The notes under the pieces: generated by a model
Told to the model about the DNA's origin: nothing
Database searches by the model: none
What the model saw: only the letters and a program-made list of their open reading frames with translations
Assembly (NCBI GenBank): GCA_020746875.1
Contig: JAGTJL010000019.1
Coordinates: forward strand, 186,001 to 250,000
DNA length: 64,000 nucleotides
Direction of reading: 5' to 3'
From: Rhexocercosporidium sp. MPI-PUGE-AT-0058
Taxonomy: Eukaryota; Ascomycota; Leotiomycetes; Helotiales
Shown: in pieces, positions 1-11,548 of the stretch
Numbering within the stretch: the first letter of the stretch is position 1
Layout: the number at the start of each line of letters is the position of its first letter
Program-made: the position numbers and the translations under genes

Positions 1-920
1 GCCAAACCGGAGTAATGTCGCAACTATAGCTTACTTATATACTTAAAATATCTTAAAATAAGTAAGGTAGCCATTAAAGCTAGCAGAGGAGCCCTCTTCG
101 TGAATATCCAGACCCTTAAACCCCTAACCTCTTCTTAAAGCGCATCGTGAAAGTAATAATATATAATAATTTGTCTTAATTCATGTAATAAGCTCGCTAT
201 TAGCTCTAAGTGCTCCATAAGGCAAATATCGACTTATCTTATATTTTATAAAGAACTTCGGCCACGTAAGGGGTTTAAAATAAACGCTTATAGGCTTCTG
301 TACTTAAACGGCTTCGAGAGGTGGCATTAAATACAATAGGTGTCGTATCACGACTAATGCTTATTAGCTACCTTTATTTAAATATTAATTAAGAAAGACA
401 TGACTTATATAAACACAGAGAATTCTAATAAGACACTCTTAATCGAGAGACAAAGTAAGTATAGTAGCTAAGCAAAGAGGGCTTCTTAAGTACTTACTTG
501 CGAAGGCATTACTTAGGACGCATAACTGCACCGCATGACTTCTATCCCTCGGGATTATATTCAAAAACAAACTAAATAGTACTTGTTCGGAGGAAAATGA
601 CACGATCGAGAATAAATAAATACTCCTTCTTTTTTTCTTATTCCTCTTCTTTCTTTCCTCAACTTCTTTACCTTTCTTTCTTACTCTTAAGTCTCCGCCT
701 TACTCTTTTACATATACTTACCGTACGAAGACTCTTTCCTAAACCTCCTCTTTATTATTGCATATATATTATTATGACGAAAACGCGACTTAGATTTCAA
801 ATAAAAAGGGTATAATAAAGTGGCTTATATTATGTATTTTCTCGGGATTTATTAGCTTCTTTACTTTTTCCTCTTTAATTATTTTCTGCCTCTCCGCCTT
901 TTATATTTAACGGCTTAAGA
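1..920. other. AT-rich stretch, no gene supported
   Basis: AT-rich sequence with the TpA-rich, CpA-poor texture of the RIP-mutated compartment. The short open frame at 597-815 is a run of hydrophobic, low-complexity residues with no recognisable domain, and I do not call it a gene. No RNA gene or terminal repeat was seen. Confidence 0.5.
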
Positions 921-1499
921 ATGCCTCGCTCCTAGGATACTCCTCTTAGCCTAATTAAACAAGACGATTATATTGACATTATTTTATTTAAAGAATTCGA
1001 AGATATTAAAAAAGAGGTAGCTTATCTTAACTTCTTTAATTATATTCTTAATAACGATATTAATAAATTATTTATATAAAATACGCTTTTAGCAGCGGCA
1101 CCGCTATTAAAAAGCGTTAAAGTTACTCAGACTTTTAATAAAAAGAACTTATTTAACCTTTTTCTATTAAATTCTAATTCTTAAGGTTTTTATTAAATTC
1201 TGACTTCTAAGGCGGTATCTATCCCGATCGCTGCTAATAATAATAATAGTAATAGCGGTATTGAAGTCCTTACTATTCTGGGTCTTATGCGGGCTAGTAT
1301 TCTTATAGCTCGCGAGAAAATAGCAGCCGTCCTTAAAGTTCTCGTCGCCGAGCTAAAAGAGAAAAAGGAAACTAAGGCAGACGTGAAGCGATTATATATA
1401 GAGTTCTATTGCGACTTAACTAACTATATAAGTAATTTTATTAATATAACTCAGTATGAGTATTGGATATATAAGGGACCGGCACGTGGTTTTAAGTAG
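921..1499 (+). pseudogene. Decayed ORF of unknown function (193 codons)
   Basis: One frame runs from an ATG at 921 to TAG at 1497-1499, interrupted by only four premature stops (933, 1077, 1182, 1194), all TAA or TAG. The last 70 codons are fully open and read as ordinary hydrophilic protein: an alternating Lys/Glu helical stretch (AELKEKKETKADVKR) followed by YIEFYCDLTNYISNFINIT. The absence of frameshifts and the stop types fit C-to-T/G-to-A mutation of Gln or Trp codons. I do not recognise the product. It points toward the minus-strand relic at 1523-2541, giving a convergent pair. A piece of a lost transposon is possible. Confidence 0.42.
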
Positions 1500-1522
1500 G
1501 CGGGAAACTAATGGCTTTAGTT

Positions 1523-2541
1523 ATATGTTTCTAGTCTTCCTTACGTAGCTATGTCGTATATAAATTCCGCGATCCCTTTTTAAATAACTTTATTATAAGT
1601 TATTAACGTGACTTATCTCCTGCCGCATTTTACTCTTTTATTTAAGAGCCTTATAATAGCTTCCGGTCGCCGTGACTTCAAGCCCTTTCTTAAGAGTCAG
1701 ATTTAAAGCGCCGTTTTAATAAACTTAAATAATTAATAAAAGTTTTTAATATTATAACGTATTTATAAGCTTTATTATTTATAATTAAACCCTTTTCTTA
1801 AGAAAACTAATACCTCGGGGTTCGACTCCCTTAAATATATCTTCTATGCCGCGCCGCCTGCTTAATTAGCTGCTAGTTATAAAAGTAAGTAATAACTTAA
1901 TAAAGTCCGACAACTGTAGCTAATTAAAAGATAAAAATAAATAACGGAAACCCGTATAATTATAAACACACGCTGGCATCAATCTCCATTCGACGATATA
2001 TTAAAATCGCTTAATCCTTTATTATTATATATACTCCTTTAGGCTCGCGAAATCCTAGTATTATAGACGACATAAATACTAGACTTATTACTATACTTAT
2101 TACTTAATAATAAGAATAACTCGCTCAAGTAATTTATATACCTTAATACTAAAGGAGGATGCTGCCGGAGACGTCCGACCCTACTTAATGGCGAGAACTA
2201 CTGTTAATACCTTAAATTAAAGCAAAATTAATTATTATATATTAATATAAACATTAAGTACACCCTTAAATAAATAAAATAATGCGTATAAGGTTTAAGA
2301 AATAATATTTAATAACTAAATGTCGAAGGTATTTATCGTTGGCCTTTATATAATTCCTTAATATAAAATTATATCGACTAAGACATATTGCCTTAGCTCT
2401 CGGGGCTTCTTCTATTATACAAATACGAATCCGTTTAAGGTGGGTAAACTTCGAGAAATCGATATTATATAAGTTAATTAAGGTCTGTCTTTTCCCCTTA
2501 TCGACCTTCTCCCTCATTAACCCTTCCTTTCTTATTAACCT
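1523..2541 (-). pseudogene. Decayed minus-strand coding region, two frame segments
   Basis: Reading the minus strand, 2541-2266 is open for about 90 codons (KGKRQTLINLYNIDFSKFTH, then IIEEAPRAKAICLSRYNF). A second frame from about 2190 to 1523 reads as protein with stops only where Gln or Trp would be expected (KVYKLLERVILIIK; WRLMPACVYNYTGFRYLF; RGIEDIFKGVEPRGISFLKK). The step between the frames near 2200-2266 could be an indel or a former intron. No domain is recognised. The frame bias and sensible residue composition argue for former coding function. The alternative is that the two segments belong to different genes. Confidence 0.4.
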
Positions 2542-3149
2542 TTACTACCATCTTACTTTTTACTCTTTTAATAACGTTTCTTTTAACTCTACTTTTCTAT
2601 AAGAAACTATTTATTCTCGCTTGCTACATTTAATTCGTTTCGCTAATATAAGATCCGAATCTTTTCGTCTCGAAACTAGATAATAAGAGGCAGAAGCTCA
2701 GCGAAAGGTAGTAACCACTAAAAACACCGATAAAATAAAAGTTATATACTTATTTATTTTCGGTGTGAACGAAATAGTAATAATAAGCTATTTAAAAGAA
2801 TATTCCGATTTTAATATACTTTTCACGTTATATTCCAGATATTAAAATCTTTCCCGAGACTAACCTGCAGACCCCTAAGCTTTAACAATTAATTATAAGG
2901 CTAATAAATTCTAACGGTTGCTCCAAACGCCACCGGGGTGCGGCGAGGCTCTATAAGACTAAAACTGGCACTCTCTACTCGAAGGGATCCCTTCCGAAAT
3001 CGCGGCCGAATTCTATACGACCGTATGTTAGGCAATCTTTTGAATTCCTTTCTCCGACTTCGTAAAGTGCGCCCTTAAATATAATATAAAGGCGCACTTT
3101 CTTAATAGTTTAGTCGATGCCGTATGTAATATACGCGATAACCTTCGGA
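2542..3149. other. AT-rich intergenic stretch
   Basis: No coding frame could be followed here. GC content rises slightly from about 2900 toward the copia insertion site at 3150. Nothing else was seen. Confidence 0.4.
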
Positions 3150-3154
3150 CGGAA
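3150..3154. repeat. Target-site duplication, left copy (cggaa)
   Basis: The five bases cggaa immediately precede the TG of the 5' LTR. The same five bases immediately follow the CA of the 3' LTR at 9336-9340. A perfect 5-bp duplication is what copia integrase produces, and it fixes the element's ends exactly. Confidence 0.93.
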
Positions 3155-3471
3155 TGTTGGATTTCACTTCGGTAACTCGTGCCGATTCTACCCTAGAATA
3201 GCCGAAGGAATTTCCACTGCTTACGCGGCCCGGAAATTACCTTCGTATTCTGGGAAATTACGCTCGTATTCAATTACGTAGCTCGTATAAGCTACGTAAT
3301 TAATTACGTAGTCGTAGAAGCTTCTAGAGAAGCTATTATTTTGTATATAACTACCGTAGAGCTCTTTTAGCTCTTTAAGCAAGCAAGCAAACAATCAATT
3401 CTACTTTGTCTTTGATCACGTGTCCTCACCTACTGCGCTTCCTCACTCTGATTGGCTCGCCTATTCTCACA
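3155..3471 (+). repeat. Copia 5' LTR (317 bp)
   Basis: Begins TGTTGG and ends CTCACA. Contains a near-tandem duplication of about 20 bp (3231-3271), a perfect hairpin with 10-bp arms (3274-3283 and 3290-3299) and a 6-nt loop, an overlapping perfect 20-bp palindrome (3292-3311), a 10-bp palindrome AGAAGCTTCT (about 3316-3325), a CACGTG box (3417-3422) and an inverted CCAAT (ATTGG, 3451-3455). These are likely promoter or enhancer elements of the U3/R region. That role is inferred, not shown. Confidence 0.94.
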
Positions 3472-3488
3472 TGGTAGCAATTCGGCAA
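3472..3488 (+). promoter_or_regulatory. Candidate primer-binding site
   Basis: The sequence directly after the LTR's terminal CA starts TGGTAGC. The first seven bases match the complement of an initiator-methionine tRNA 3' end (TGGTAGC in yeast Ty1); the rest diverges. Position is the main evidence, and tRNA identity is uncertain. Confidence 0.5.
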
Positions 3489-4298
3489 TTCGCTAAGGCA
3501 GCCAATAATATCAGTCACCGACACACTTCCCGATCGAGACGACTAGCTGAGCTTTCTCGGCTAATACCGCTTCGGCTGCTTCCGTTCAAACGCTTGTCGA
3601 TAAAGCCATACTAGCTTCTCTTGACTGAAGTAAGCTAGACCCCTTTGAGCCCTTACTAACCCGATTAGGACGAATTACGGACCCGAGGCCTTTAACCCTG
3701 AGACTAAACCCTAGGGAAATCATAACCTAGCGGTCCCTAGACGTTATAAGCGCGCGTAGCCACCTAGATTGCGGTTCTAGGTCTTATAACAAATTTCTCA
3801 TTCCTAGGTGCCCATACCTTTTACGGCGCTAGCAGTGGCTATAAGTAGCGTGCTAGCGTGGCTTGTATTAAGGAATGGCTGTCCGAATCGTCACTAGTCT
3901 AGCACAAATTACAGTGGTTTTTAGGCTTTTCTAGCTGTATAAGAAGCCATCCTCGGAGAGGGTTACAGCTAGTTAAGCTTACTAATTCCTGTGAGAAAAA
4001 CCAAGCTAGTAGTGGCGCTAGCGTTGTAATAAGAGCCTAAGCAGACCCGCTGGGAACCCTGTTATAACACTAGCTAAGCGAAACCCTCGGTAAGGTAATA
4101 ATAAGTCCTTGGCAAGGCTTTTTTACCTTAATTAATCGATTTTAAATCGATTTAGGGCATACCAAATCAAGGAAGGTAGCCTCATTGTGAGGTTATAAAG
4201 ACTTAAATAAAGTCTAAGACTAAAATAGTCTAATAAATCATTATAAGTGATAATCGCCTAAAGGAATTAAAGCTAAACTCAATCGAGACAAGCTTAAA

Positions 4299-7200
4299 AT
4301 GGCCGCTACTGCCTTTAAAAGAGAGAAGCTAGTAGGGAAGTCTAATTACATTAAGTGGATAAATCCTGCTAGCTTATTCCTGGAAATTAACGGCTATATG
4401 CCTTATATTTCCGGCAAAGCTTTGCCTCCGGACTAATCCTTATATTACGCTAGGGGTACCGAAGGAGGTAGAGCCGTATTAGCTCCTTATTCTCATGAGC
4501 TAGCCGTAAAATATCACGAAAAGCTAGACTACTTTGAGACGCAAAGCTAAAAAGCGCTAAGGGCGCTAAAGTCGATTATATCGCTAGAGAATTAAGAGCG
4601 ATTTAAAGACAAAGATACGGCTAAAAAGCTATGGAACGCTATTCAATTTACTTTCGGCTAATCAACGCTTGAGCTAGTCGGCCGTTATATAAATCAAATC
4701 GTCGATTCCAATTACAGCTCTTATAAGAGTATAGACGAATATACTAGCGTAATCCAATCAAGCGCCATATACTTAAAGCAGCTAGACTGCGAGATTCTTA
4801 AGCCCGTAATTGCTAGCCTAATACTTAAAGGCTTACCGAGCTCTTTTGACGCCTTTTCGTCTCGTAAATACGAGAAAATGTCAGGTGATCTCAAGAATAT
4901 CGATATTGACGGTCTAATTAACGACCTAATTTCGGAAGAAGCTCGCATGGGCGCTAACGCCGACCTTAACGCTAATAAAGCGTTTAAAGGCGGTACAGGC
5001 GGTAAGAAGCACTGCAATAAGTGCAAAGTCACGGGACATATAACGTTTACGTGCTGGGTCTTACACCCTGAGCTAAAGCCTAATAATTCGGAAAATCCGA
5101 ATAAAAAGCTTAATAAGGCTAAAAAGGCTAAGGAGTTAAAAGGCGAATCAAAAACAGAGTCTACGAAGGCTATTATGGCCGTATCTAAGACTTATACGTC
5201 GCCTAATAAGCACGTGAGGGCTAGAAAGCCTATAAAGGCACATATAAACGACTTACCCTTACCGAAGGGTAGGTCATATGTGAAGCTTAAAGTGCAGCTT
5301 GAACCTTTACTTATGAGTACTTTTGTAAATACTATAGAGGAATTAAGCGAGTCCGATTCTGACTAATCAGAGGGAGATATTGTAAATTAAGCTTTTAGAA
5401 CCGTTTATAATTATAGACTAGTTTTAGACTCCGGTGCTAGCGAGTACTATACGCTTAATAAGGGATAGTTACTTAATTATTAACCTACCTTTCGCAAATC
5501 GGTCATAATCGCTAATGGCGACGTATTACCGATACTAGGCACGGGAGATATTCCTATTAAGGGCAATAACGGCATGGAAGTAGTTATCCAACGGGTAAAC
5601 TATATTCCGGGGCTAAAAACGACCCTTTTAAGCTCAAGGGAAATGATTAAGAAAGGCTGGTCAATCAACTTTACCGAGAACGGTGCTTTATTAAAGCATA
5701 AAAAAAGCCAATTACAGGCTAAATGGAATTATAACGCCTATTACGTTCAAGCGGAAGTCGATAATGACGCTCTTGAACCTGTAATATATCAGGTAGACTC
5801 TAATTCGCCGCTAGACCTTTACTATAAGAGGCTAGTGCATATAAATAAAGAGTCGATTCTTAAAACGATCGAGAAAAGCTATGGATTAAAGAAAATCCAA
5901 CAAAAAGACGTAGAGCTAGCCGACTGTGACGCTTGTAATAGCGGCAAAATGCACGTGATCGGCAGTAAAAAGCCTATGTCAGACGCGCCACCCTTGATTA
6001 TATTCGATATTGATATTGCGGGGCCTTTTAAAGTCAAAGGACTTAAAGGAGAGCGTTATTTCCTCATTATTACATGTAGAGGATCAAGAGCTATTTGGCT
6101 ATACGCCTTAAAACTCAAAGCCGACGCTTATAACGTACTTATTGACTTCTGTAATATAATAAATACGCAGTTTAGTCAGAAAGAAATCAAATTTATGGCG
6201 AATATTAAAACTTTTAAGCTTGATAACGCCGGGGAATTCAAGTCTAATAAATAGACGCTTTATTGCAAGCAAAAAGGGTATATATATAAATACACTAGCC
6301 CTTATTCCCCTTCCCAAAACGGGATAGCCGAAAAGTTAAATAAATACCTAATAGAGCGGCTAATTAGCGTCTATAAAGCTAAGAGATTACCCTTGTTTTT
6401 ATAGCCTTATCTATTATAAGGAATAGCTCATATTAAGAATCGGTCATATAACTCTGTCATAAAGAAGACTCCTTTTAAAGCTCTATGCGGTAAATTACCG
6501 ACAATCGACTATATTCGCATACTAAGCTCTTTAACTTACGTACTTGAGAATAAAAGAGCTTATAAGCTAGTCGATAAATCCGACAGGGGTATTCTTGTCG
6601 GTTTTGAGTCTTCTAATAATTACTTGGTTTATTTACCGAGTAAAAGAGCCGTTATAAGCTCTAAAAACGTCCTAATTAAAGAGGATTTAATCCTTAAAGA
6701 CGATATAACGGAAGAAACCGAATTCGATTATATAGTCGAAACACTTGAAGAGTTTGAAGGCGCTAGCGATGATATTACTAAGCTAATAAGTAGTATCAAT
6801 GACGAAATGCTTAATAAAGGCAATATAAGCGAAAAGTCGCCTACCGACCAATCAGAGGGCGAGAAAACGGATTTTGAAGACGAATCCGACTTATTCGCAT
6901 AAGAGCTCCCTCAAACGCCAAAGGCTAATAAGAGGCCTAATACGGCTAGCCCGGAAATGCCTAAAGCACTTATTAAGAGGCCTAGAAAGGATTATTCGAG
7001 CTGGGAGCCTAACGTCGTAACTAGAAACGCTAGTACTAGCGCCAAAGACTCTAATAACTCTTCGGAAAATCAGCCAGTAATACACTTAAGCTCTAAAACG
7101 ACTATTCGCCAGCTAAATAATTGGTTAATCGAAGAGGAAAAAGAAGCTTTTTCTGTCTATAAAGACGCTAAGAGATTAGCTTCTATGGCTCTAATAAGCT

Positions 7201-8846
7201 CTAAAATAGACGAAGATCTAGAAAAGGAGTTAATAAAGCTACCTAAAGAGCTAGAGGCTAATAAAGTCGTTATTAAACGAACTAAAGGCCTTCAAATCTA
7301 TAAGCCTAAAAGCCTTAAAGAGGCTATAGCCTCTCCGTACAAGGACTATTGGCTAAAAGCCATGGAAAAAGAAGCCAATTCCCTAGAAAGTTACGAGACT
7401 TGGGAAATAGTGCCAAAAGACGCTAGCAAGGCTTATAAGCCTTTGAAGACTAGATAGGTATATAAAATCAAAGAATCACTTAATCACTTCGAATTTAAAG
7501 CTAGATTCGTCGCTAAAGGGTTCGAGCAACTCTACGGCCTTAATTACGTAGATACTTTTGCTAGCGTAGTAAAACAAATAGCTTGGCGACTTATATTCGC
7601 CTTAGCGGTCCTTTACGGTTAAGTTATATGGAAAGTCGATATGATTTCGGCTTTTACGCAGAGTGATATTAACGTAAACACTTTGTATATAATGCCTCCC
7701 GAAGGCATAAACGTCCAAAAGTACGCTAGTAAACTACTCTTGCTTAATAAAGCCTTATACGGGCTAAAACAGTCAGCTAGGCTCTGGTTTATTACGCTAA
7801 AGGAAATCCTAGTCCAAAAACTCGGTTTTCAAGCTTTAATTACCGAGAATTGCATCCTAATTAATAAGGAGCAACAGCTTATAGTCTCTATTTACGTAGA
7901 CGACTTAGCGATAATTGGCCTAAGCGTCAATAATATCAAATCCTTCATTGAAGAGCTTAAAAAGCTCTTTAAATTAAAGGATTTAGGGCTAATAAAGGAC
8001 TACTTAGGTATAAATATCGATTATAACCTAAATAAAGGTTATATGAAGCTAAGCCAAGAAAGCTATATTAAGAAAGTGCTAGCGCGGTTTAATATAACCG
8101 ACTGTAAGCCTAAAGATATACTAATAGATTCGAAGGCTAAGCTAGAGCCTAATCCTAATCAGGCTAATAAAGAGGAAATAAATCAATATCAGCAAATTAT
8201 AAGCTGCCTCTTGTTTCTTACGCTAGCAACTAGACCCGATATTTGCTACTCGGTTATAAAGCTCGCTCGATTCGCTAGTAACCCTAGCACCGATCACATG
8301 ATTGCCCTTAAAAACGTGCTTAGATACCTAAAAGGATCAAAAAAGCTAAGGCTAATCTACGAAAAAAGCTCTAGTCGATATATAAGCGGCTATTGCGACG
8401 CCGACTACGCCGGAGATATTAGTACGGCTAAATCGACTAGCGGCTTGAGCTTTTACTTAGCGAGTTGCTTATTCAGCTGGAAAAGCAAGCTCCAAAGTAT
8501 TATAGCTCAAAGTACGACTGAGGCCGAATATATGGCTATTAATTCGGCTTTTAAAGAGGCTGTTTATATAAAGCAGCTTCTAACCGAATTAGGCTATTAC
8601 ATACAGGAACGATTCCCTGTTTATACGGACAATAACGGCGCTCTCTTATTAGCTAATAACTCTCAATTTCACGAGAGGACTAAGCATATTGCCGTCAAAT
8701 ATCACTACGTCCGCGACCTCATAAATCAAGGCGAAATAGACCTAATTTATATAAGAGGGTCTAAATAAAAAGCCGACGGCTTTACGAAGCCGCTAGATAA
8801 GCCTAAATTTATTAAATTCATAAGGCTTTTGAGACTAGCCGAATAA
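4299..8846 (+). pseudogene. Copia gag-pol polyprotein, 1515 codons, 15 premature stops
   Basis: One uninterrupted frame from ATG 4299 to TAA 8844-8846. Domains in order: gag with a zinc knuckle (CX2CX4HX4C, 5013-5054); aspartic protease with DSGAS (Asp at 5427-5429); integrase with CX2C (DCDAC), core FDIDIAGPF, LDNAGEF and the Glu in NGIAEKLN; RT with KARFVAKGFEQ, KVDMISAF, ALYGLKQ and YVDDLAIIG; RNase H with CDADYAGD, AQSTTEAEYMA and the terminal KADGFTKPL. Stops lie at 4434, 4548, 4593, 4659, 5364, 5388, 5466, 5481, 6252, 6402, 6417, 6900, 7455, 7620 and 8766. All are TAA/TAG, and several fall where the family has conserved Trp or Gln. The first His of the integrase zinc finger appears to be Tyr. 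No frameshift was found. The RT and RNase H active sites survive. Confidence 0.93.
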
Positions 8847-9007
8847 GGCTAAAGCGGAGGAAATAAGATTGTAATTTGTATTTCTCTCTTCATAATTGGC
8901 TTACCCTCCGCAAAGGGTTATTTCATATATTTAATCTATTCTTGTAAATATAAGCTCTGCTTTAAAGCTAGCTTATATATAAGCTTATAAAGCTATTACG
9001 TCACTCA

Positions 9008-9018
9008 TTAAGAGGGCG
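9008..9018 (+). promoter_or_regulatory. Polypurine tract upstream of 3' LTR
   Basis: A short purine-rich run (aagaggg) sits immediately 5' of the 3' LTR's TG, the expected place for plus-strand priming. It is short, and position is the main support. Confidence 0.55.
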
Positions 9019-9335
9019 TGTTGGATTTCACTTCGGTAACTCGTGCCGATTCTACCTTAGAATAGCCGAAGGAATTTCCACTGCTTACGCGGCCCGGAAA
9101 TTACCTTCGTATTCTGGGAAATTACGCTCGTATTCAATTACGTAGCTCGTATAAGCTACGTAATTAGTTACGTAGTCGTAGAAGCTTCTAGAGAAGCTAT
9201 TATTTTGTATATAATTACCGTAGAGCTTTTTTAGCTCTTTAAGCAAGCAAGCAAATAATCAATTCTACTTTGTCTTTGATCACGTGTCCTCACCTACTGC
9301 GCTTCCTCACTCTGATTGGCTCGCCTATTCTCACA
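9019..9335 (+). repeat. Copia 3' LTR (317 bp)
   Basis: Same length as the 5' LTR. By eye it differs at five sites, all transitions: C/T at the ccctag/ccttag site, A/G in the palindrome (which breaks its symmetry), C/T at ataac/ataat, C/T at gagctc/gagctt, and C/T at gcaaac/gcaaat. The hairpin with 10-bp arms is intact (9138-9147 and 9154-9163). Confidence 0.94.
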
Positions 9336-9340
9336 CGGAA
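9336..9340. repeat. Target-site duplication, right copy (cggaa)
   Basis: Identical to 3150-3154 and directly adjacent to the 3' LTR end. Confidence 0.93.
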
Positions 9341-10119
9341 TATTAAGGTCGCCTTAAAATATAAGAGATTTATATTAAAGTTAAAAAAGTAAATAAATAT
9401 AAAAGTCCATTAAAACGGCGTATTAATTAAAATAAGCATTCAATTAAGAATATCACCTACTAGCGCACTGGATCGTTACTAATAGCTTAAACCAGAAGGC
9501 GAGTGCTTTATATAACGCTTTTACCGCGAACTTTAATTTAATTAAAAGAATCTTTATAACTTATAACTTTAATGTCGTACTTAAGCGTTTTACAGCTTTA
9601 AATCGGCGGTTTACACACAATAGTCAAATATATAATTAATAAAAGTAATCAATAGATCTCGACTTTTAATAATATGTCAATAAAACATTATAAACAGAAA
9701 AGCTCACTACTCCACTCGTGCCACCACACTAATTAAGTAAGGACCGGGATAAAAGACTACGCTTTCTTAATGGATTTAAGATAAACGCTGAAGATAAGGC
9801 GTAAAGTAATTAGGGTAAAGTTGTGTTCTTAATAAAGAAACTAATAATAAGAGCGGAACTCTGAAGGTCGAGAATCGCAGTACAATATTAAGAAGGCTTG
9901 CTGGTGTTTATAGACCTGCTGAGGGATAGCCCTAATAAATCCTGATATTAACGTAATTTCGTAAGACGTTTCGAGTTAATATTTAAATATTAAGAATAAA
10001 AATCGAATACTCTGAATTCGTAATTAAAGCAAGACTGTTTATATAACTATATAATATCATTAAGCATATATTTTTAAAGTTATATTTAAAAATATCATCG
10101 ACTTTAGAGGTTATAGTCT
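9341..10119. other. AT-rich stretch, nothing recognised
   Basis: RIP-textured sequence between the copia element and the dead gene at 10120-10920. I could not follow a coding frame in it. Confidence 0.4.
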
Positions 10120-10920
10120 TACTTAATCTTATAATCCGACTCGGCCCCTCTTCCTTCTTCGATTCGATAACATAAGATACGGGTTTTGCCGCTTGCGGTA
10201 GGCAACTCGTTATATTTTGCGCCTTTCGTTAACAGTTTCACAATTATATAAGTGCTTATATTAAGAATCGAGTAACTTATATTACTTATGCTATATTATT
10301 TCACCTCTCCACGCTCTTCGAACATTTTCTAAGTTAAGTAGGCGCCACGGAACAGCTTTTTTACGGACTTTAAGTATAATACAACCGCGTAGGCCGAGAA
10401 TTATAAGGTAAGGAAAGTTATAAATCTTTAAAAGGCTTTATATTCCCTAGTCGTCAACGGAAGATATTATAAGTAAGGAAAAGAAGCAGATTCGAAGCCA
10501 CAATATTTACATAAAATCCTAGTGTTTATATAAGCGCTCAAAAGCCTCGTAAGTATATTCGGTTATTTACTGGCCTTAGCCCGTGGCCGTATAATCGTTA
10601 ATATATAAAATATTAAGGAATCGAACGTTTTGCAGAGTTATAACATTTCGACCCGGACCGTGTTCGAAAAAGGCTGACAGGGTTTTCAAGTCGTTAAACT
10701 CGAGGGCTTCGCTAATATAAAGTTTAACTGGCATAGTTTCTCTGCCTTTTATAAAAGGAGAGTAAAAGTAATTAAGGTAAATCGAACGGATTGCCCTCGA
10801 TATTAATGCTATTAAGTGGTGTATAGCATAAGTCCTAATACCGTCGCCTAACGGTAATAGTCAAGCGTCCGCGATAATATAACCTAAGATTTATAAAGTA
10901 ATCTTAAAGAGTAAAGCAAT
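10120..10920 (-). pseudogene. Decayed minus-strand gene of unknown function (about 265 codons)
   Basis: One minus-strand frame reads as protein across about 800 bp with roughly a dozen stops, nearly all TAA/TAG. Readable pieces in order: GDGIRTYAIHHLIALISRAI, KGRETMPVKLYISEALEFND, LSAFFEHGPGRNVITLQNVR, YTYEAFERLYKH, GLRGCIILKVRKKAVPWRLL, NLENVRRAWRGEII, and a basic tail (SNRRRKRGRVGL). The general look recalls fungal leucine/aromatic-rich hypothetical proteins of the F-box-adjacent kind, but no F-box is visible and I do not assign a family. It lies head-to-tail with the larger dead gene at 11549-13081 on the same strand. Confidence 0.5.
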
Positions 10921-11548
10921 TATATTAATATAAAAGATTAAAGAAGTAGTAAAGCCTATTATAATAAAGACTAAAAGATAATTTAAAATCAAAAATAAAA
11001 ATAAAGAAAATTATAATAAAGTAAAGGTTTATAAAAAAAATAATTTCAACTTATCGTTTATAAATTATTAGCAGCCGTAAATAAAATAGACAAGTTTATA
11101 TATAGAAATTCACGGGCTTCTAAATATAATAAGCTAAGGCTAATTATAAACTAGAGACGTTCCGAAACAACGCCAGTAAAAGCGAACACAGTAAAGAAGT
11201 AGGGATTAAATAAACTACCACCGTTCTATTTAATCCTCATATAAGATGCGGTGTGGCCTCGCTTCGTTTATAGCCGCGGTAGGTGCTTATGGACACTATT
11301 TGGCCTGCGTTTATTAGTGACTAAATAACTCTGTATTTCCACGGTAATTAATATAAATAAGTCCACGATAATATTCTTAATTAATTATTACTTAATTATA
11401 TTCTTTGCATTTATTTCAAGATATAATACATTGTTTTATAAAGTAATACTAAAAGAAAAGTAATAATAAAAAAAGAATTATTTCTTTTTAAAATTAAAAA
11501 TATATTCCTGCCTATTTAAGACAAAAGTCGACACGTTTATATTATCTC
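10921..11548. other. AT-rich spacer between two dead genes
   Basis: No coding frame followed on either strand. Nothing else seen. Confidence 0.4.

Larger units (their letters stand above)
3155..9335 (+). mobile_element. Ty1/copia LTR retrotransposon, structurally complete, coding frame dead
   Basis: A 6181-bp element flanked by a perfect 5-bp duplication (cggaa). It has two 317-bp LTRs starting TGTTGG and ending CTCACA, a primer-binding-like site abutting the 5' LTR, one gag-pol frame in the copia order gag-protease-integrase-RT-RNase H, and a purine run before the 3' LTR. The LTRs differ at only five positions by eye, all transitions, so it is the youngest element in the window. It is visibly less AT-rich than its surroundings, which suggests insertion after the region had already been mutated. 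It cannot encode its own proteins because of 15 in-frame stops, but its ends look intact. Confidence 0.95.

Noticed and set aside
3420..3614. Plus-strand ORF starting in the copia LTR
   Set aside because: It spans the LTR/primer-site boundary, lies far upstream of gag and in a region expected to be untranslated. No domain.
4721..5032. 103-codon minus-strand ORF inside copia gag
   Set aside because: Antisense to the clear gag frame containing the zinc knuckle.
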